A stretch of DNA of 64,000 nt. Source: Fremontodendron californicum. Its lineage: Eukaryota; Streptophyta; Magnoliopsida; Malvales; Malvaceae. A program made the position numbers and the translations under genes. The notes under the pieces were generated by a model. The model searched no databases and had not been told where the DNA came from. It worked only from the letters and a program-made list of their open reading frames with translations. The stretch is from contig JAULJL010000027.1 in NCBI GenBank assembly GCA_030761205.1, positions 3,167,001 through 3,231,000 of the forward strand. Reading direction: 5' to 3'. Positions 60,301 through 64,000 of this stretch are shown here, one piece after another (positions within the stretch are counted from its first letter, which is position 1; every line of letters starts with the position of its first letter).

Positions 60301-60895
60301 CATAGAAAGATTTTATGATCCTGACTCTGGTCGTGTAATATTGGATGGGATGGATCTCCGAAAGATCAGAATAAGCTGGCTAAGGCAACAAATGGGATTA
60401 GTTAGTCAGGAGCCAATACTCTTCAACGAGACCATCCGTACCAACATAGCCTATGGCAAACAAGGAAATGCCACTGAAGAAGAGATCATGGCTGCAACAA
60501 AAGCAGCAAATGCACACAATTTTATCAGCTCATTACCACAGGGTTACGACACCTCAGTAGGAGAACGAGGAGTGCAGTTGTCTGGCGGGCAAAAGCAGCG
60601 AATAGCCATAGCAAGAGCCATATTAAAAGACCCCAAAATCCTTCTGCTCGACGAAGCAACCAGCGCTCTAGACGCGGAATCGGAACGTGTGGTGCAGGAG
60701 GCATTGGACAGAGTTATGGTGAATAGAACAACCGTTGTTGTTGCTCACCGCCTTACCACCATAAAAGGTGCTGATATTATTGCAGTAGTGAAAAATGGAG
60801 TCATTGTTGAGAAAGGAGGACACGATTCGTTGATGAAGATTACTGACGGAGCTTATGCCTCCTTGGTAGCACTTCATTTGACCTCTTCAACATGA
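54367..60895 (+). CDS. ABCB-type full transporter (ABCB4/11/21-like)
   Basis: Plasma-membrane ABC exporter of the P-glycoprotein/MDR class; the ABCB4/11/21 group moves auxin in Arabidopsis. Twelve exons: 54367-54654, 55622-55676, 56421-56596, 56751-56972, 57056-57294, 57382-57907, 58073-58346, 58429-59098, 59198-59426, 59506-59772, 59867-60130 and 60248-60895, giving 1285 aa with every phase consistent. Domain order is TMD1-NBD1-linker-TMD2-NBD2. Walker A is GQSGSGKST (411-419) and GESGSGKST (1076-1084). Both halves carry LSGGQKQRIAIARAIL and the Walker B ILLLDEATSALD, followed by the H-loop VVVAHRLTT. The serine-rich linker contains SRSGSQRLSLSLRS. Length is close to Arabidopsis ABCB4 (1286 aa from memory). 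Intron 2 (744 bp) holds a MITE. The gene appears intact; substrate is inferred from family only. Confidence 0.95.
56141..56313. mobile_element. MITE family B, copy 1 (in ABCB intron 2)
   Basis: This element of about 173 bp starts CCTATGATACTCGGACTCGG and ends GAGTCCGAGCAACTTAAG, so its ends are inverted repeats of about 17 bp. The centre (TGTATTTGGAGGATC, CGGATATGCGTCGGACACGG) matches the copy at 62103. Confidence 0.8.
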
Positions 60896-61727
60896 GGTGA
60901 AAAACAACCATTGGAAGAGCTTATACCATATAACTTCACACCTCCTTTGCAGATGAAGAAGATTTTCAAACAAAACTCCAATTTCTCAAAAGTACATGAT
61001 TCCTCCGAATGAAATCAAGTTCTTCCAGCTAAAGGGTATTTATTTTAGGCCACGAAATGGCGACTTGAGATTGATTTTTGATTTTTTTTTATTTTGTTTT
61101 CAAAATTCTTTTTTCCCTCTTTTCTTTAGACATCAATGAATAACTACTTCATGTTCAGGGACAAAAGTTAATTATGAGATCCTGAACAGAAATAGATTTA
61201 TTAACCTTTATATGTTTCATAAGACAGTTTCACAAATTTGTAAGAGCACCTGATAATATTATACACACAAATCAACTGGTTTTGACTGTTTATCTAATTT
61301 ACAATTAGGTTATTTGAAAGAAAAAAGAAAACTTTTGGACATGCCAAGATTCAATCCTATGACCTCAAGCTTGCATTAAATGCTACATGGCACATACCTA
61401 CAGCAAGAAAATATAAAAACCAGTTCCCTTCATCTCCAGGTTCAAGTTAAAGAACTACGCATTTTGTCCAAATCAATAAAATCTTCATTTATGCAAACAT
61501 GACTGATACGCTTAAAGTGATAAAAGAATATAAAACCAAGGGATGATAACTTTTTTAGTATCTTAAGATATATAGAAGGCAAGGGAATGAACACTGCGAA
61601 AGGAACCCATATGATTACTAGAAGCATAATATGCCTTTTTCCTGTAATGAAAAGATTCATAGACTAAAGAAAAAAAGGAATGCCCTTTCTTTTCTGGAGG
61701 GCTAAATGCTTAATTCTTGATTATAAC
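60896..61727. other. Convergent 3' flanks of ABCB and SH3P
   Basis: Both genes point into this 832-bp gap, which must hold both 3' UTRs. No other feature was seen. Confidence 0.6.
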
Positions 61728-64000
61728 TTAATAGGCTTCACCGGACAGATTATCGGACCGAAGTCTCTGGCGCTTCTCAACATAAGCCGATGGAAACCAA
61801 CCTGCTTTACCCTTGCATTCTCCTTCTGACCATCCAGATTGGCTTACCTGCATAAGCAATTTACATAGCTTTATTATAAGTAGTATTATTTATGTAGGCA
61901 TTAAATCAAAAAGCTTTAAGCTAGAGCCAATTAAATGTAAGATTGAAAAGGACAGGGCCTAGAGTATCCAATAAGGTACCTGTTGTGCAAAACTTCATAT
62001 AGTGAATGAGTTGCAAGTTATGCACCAAGTCATAAGTGAAAAGTATCCAGCATTATTCTTAGTTTTTCTGCCCTTTAAATTAGCTTAGAGTGATCTCTAC
62101 AACCTATGTTACTCGGACTCGGGTGTGAGTGTTGGACACGGATATGAGTCCGACACCGGTATATTCAATTTTTTCCAAGATTTCCATGTATTTGGAGGGT
62201 CCTCGAAGGATTATATCCCCACACTCATGTCTGGATATGTGTCAGACACGGAAACTTCAAGAAAAATGAAGAGTCGGAGCAACATGGTCTACAACTATAA
62301 TCTAGATCACACAGGTCTACTGGGCTAAATGCAACCTATATGCAACTTAGATATAAGTCTAAAGAAGAAAATAGAATACCTTTCGCACAACAACAAAGTC
62401 ACCTACTGCCAAGCTCAGTTCCTTCTCGGATGCAGCAAAAAAAGGATGCATTGCCTGTGACAAGAAACTCAAAATATTAGTGCTTCATGATCCTAAAGGG
62501 GTCCAATATTTGTAGGAGGAAGCCCCATCAAGGAATAGAAGCTCACAAGTTAGAACAACTACTTGATTCACATTCTTTAAATTTCCAAGATTAGGTGAAC
62601 TTACTTCAGCCAAGTAATATATGGTTTTCTCTGAGCCATTCTCTGGTGCAATCACAGGAGGAGCAGATTCTTTACGCTGTTTCTCCGAGACCATCTGACA
62701 AGTTCCACAGAAAGGTATAAGTTACATAATTCGAATATAAAAGGTTTCTTTACCAGAAACAATGAAGCCTGGAAATAACCTCAGCTTCAATCTCATTAAT
62801 AATAGCAGCCACTCTTAAATGATAAGTCTTTTCCCCTTCAACCTACAAATGCATAGATCAAAATCTTAAATGTCATCCATGAACTAATGCTTCAATTTGG
62901 AGACTGTATATACTGAAGTAATGTGAATGTATACCATAGCTACAAGTCTTTGTAAAGTCAGTCTTTGCTGCTGTGCTTCAACAGCAGCCAATGCAGCAGT
63001 AGCTTCTTTACCCAGTACTGCCATATTTGCTTTAAGTTCTTGCATCCTTGCTTCAGCAGCATGCAACTTTGCAACATTTTCAGGAAGTGGAGCTTCTCTT
63101 ATTCGTGCTTGTCTTCTGGAAACCTCTGCTGCCTGTTTGCTTGTCATATTTAGTATGAATTATGAGTTTCTGAAGCATATCTTAAGAATAGGGAATTTAA
63201 ACCGATGTTTAATATATAGAAAATTACTGATGCAAAGGAAGCTCAGCTATCTAATTAATTACCTGCGCCTCTGCTTCCTGTCTCATTCGACTATAGCGTT
63301 GAGCAAGATGACGAGCATCTTCCAAAGGACCATTAGTGATCATTGCTCTCAATGGATCCAAAACCTAATGCATTTGGAAACAGGAGTGTCATGTTTCTAC
63401 TGGGCACTAGTTATTCTCAATGGATCCAAAACCTAAGTATGCAATAGGACAAGTTTCATTGAATTGTGAAATAGAACATACAAATTTCTGCAGACATACA
63501 AGTATGCAGTTACATAACATTTAAAGGGAGACCAAAGGAAGCATCATACTCATTTTGGATTGAATGTGTTTAGAAGTACTATAACTAAAACCTATTTTCT
63601 GATATGATAAAAAAAATGTATCAAAACGCATACCACCTAATAAAAGTCAACCTGTTGGGATAACAGCTTAATTAAATCTTCTTGCTCCTTCTCTACATGT
63701 TTACGACCATCACCATAAATAGCTGCTGCTTTAGCAAGAATGTTTTCATTGATGTTTTCACTATTTTCAGTTCCGTAATGACAGCATTCTTCAGAGAACT
63801 TGGTTCCTGGTTATCATAAAGATTAAGAACCACAAATGTAAAGTTTTATCAGCAAATTATATGTTAGTTGCTCCAATTGCACATATATACATAATAGGAC
63901 AATTTAAATTCAAAAAGTAAGAATTAGTGTTGCACCTGTTTCAATATGCTTATACCCAATGGCTGTAAATAATTCTGCTGCTTTAACAACATCTTTCTGA
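61728..64000 (-). CDS. SH3-domain BAR protein (SH3P family), 3' part; runs off the window
   Basis: Membrane-curvature and clathrin/autophagy-related protein, with a BAR coiled coil followed by one SH3 domain (family knowledge from Arabidopsis SH3P1-3). Eight exons lie in the window: 64000-63936 (cut by the edge), 63806-63652, 63364-63263, 63132-62935, 62842-62780, 62694-62605, 62454-62380 and 61847-61728. The BAR part includes VLDPLRAMITNGPLEDARHL, RYSRMRQEAEAQAAEVSRRQ and LKANMAVLGKEATAAL. The SH3 domain reads AMHPFFAASEKELSLAVGDF, then SGWSEGECKGKAGWFPSAYV. The protein ends SDNLSGEAY. The N-terminal part is beyond position 64000. It seems closest to SH3P3, judged from memory. The intron between the last two exons contains a MITE. 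Confidence 0.9.
62103..62288. mobile_element. MITE family B, copy 2 (in SH3P intron)
   Basis: This element of about 186 bp starts CCTATGTTACTCGGACTCGG and ends AGTCGGAGCAACATGGT, again inverted ends. The interior (TGTATTTGGAGGGTCCTCG, GTCAGACACGGAAACTTCAA) aligns with the copy in the ABCB gene 6 kb away, in the same orientation. The C- and G-rich interior stands out from the AT-rich introns. Confidence 0.85.

Noticed and set aside
1..64000. tRNA genes, CRISPR arrays, operons and bacterial-type signals
   Set aside because: No tRNA B-box/cloverleaf was found on reading, and the DNA is clearly plant nuclear, so prokaryotic systems do not apply.

Overview
This window is nuclear DNA from a flowering plant, most likely a eudicot. 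The evidence is plant-only gene families (SWEET, GTE bromodomain, XTH, SRG1-type 2-oxoglutarate oxygenase, ABCB auxin-transporter clade), many short GT-AG introns, very AT-rich intergenic DNA with poly(A/T) and (TA)n runs, and typical plant repeats (L1-type LINEs, a CACTA end, MITEs). I cannot name the species. All gene models below were built by hand from splice signals, reading-frame continuity and remembered family sequences. No search was run.

Layout: (1) 1.3-8.2 kb: an EXO1 5'-3' exonuclease gene on the minus strand (14 coding exons, 682 aa) with a decayed copy of its own 3' end just downstream. (2) 9.1-9.5 kb: a broken RNase H-type retroelement fragment. (3) 10.3-12.0 kb: a SWEET2-type sugar transporter (+). 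(4) 14.4-19.0 kb: a GTE-type bromodomain protein (+) with a 5'-UTR intron. (5) 19.6-20.2 kb: a frameshifted eIF4E relic. (6) 20-26 kb: gene-free repeat-rich DNA with a CACTA terminus and a large inverted repeat. (7) 26.3-40.3 kb: two divergently oriented SRG1-like 2OG-Fe(II) oxygenase genes with identical exon phases. Between them lie a decayed third copy and a LINE 3' end. (8) 41.7-42.8 kb: a xyloglucan endotransglucosylase/hydrolase (+). (9) 43-46 kb: no recognised protein gene, a possible minus-strand transcription unit, a 25S rDNA scrap and a 57-bp tandem duplication. (10) 47.0-49.1 kb: a 5'-truncated L1-type LINE with intact target-site duplications. (11) 49-54 kb: repeat-rich DNA including a 399-bp tandem duplication. 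(12) 54.4-60.9 kb: a full-length ABCB4/11-like transporter (+, 1285 aa). (13) 61.7 kb to the edge: the 3' part of a BAR/SH3-domain protein gene of the SH3P family (-).

The genes are functionally unrelated neighbours, as is usual in plant chromosomes; apart from the oxygenase pair there is no cluster logic. The most notable signal is in EXO1. Its frame can only be kept open by excising an AT-AC intron with U12 (minor spliceosome) signals, and a second intron nearby has perfect U12-type GT-AG signals. I found no evidence of a new defence, mobile or biosynthetic system.
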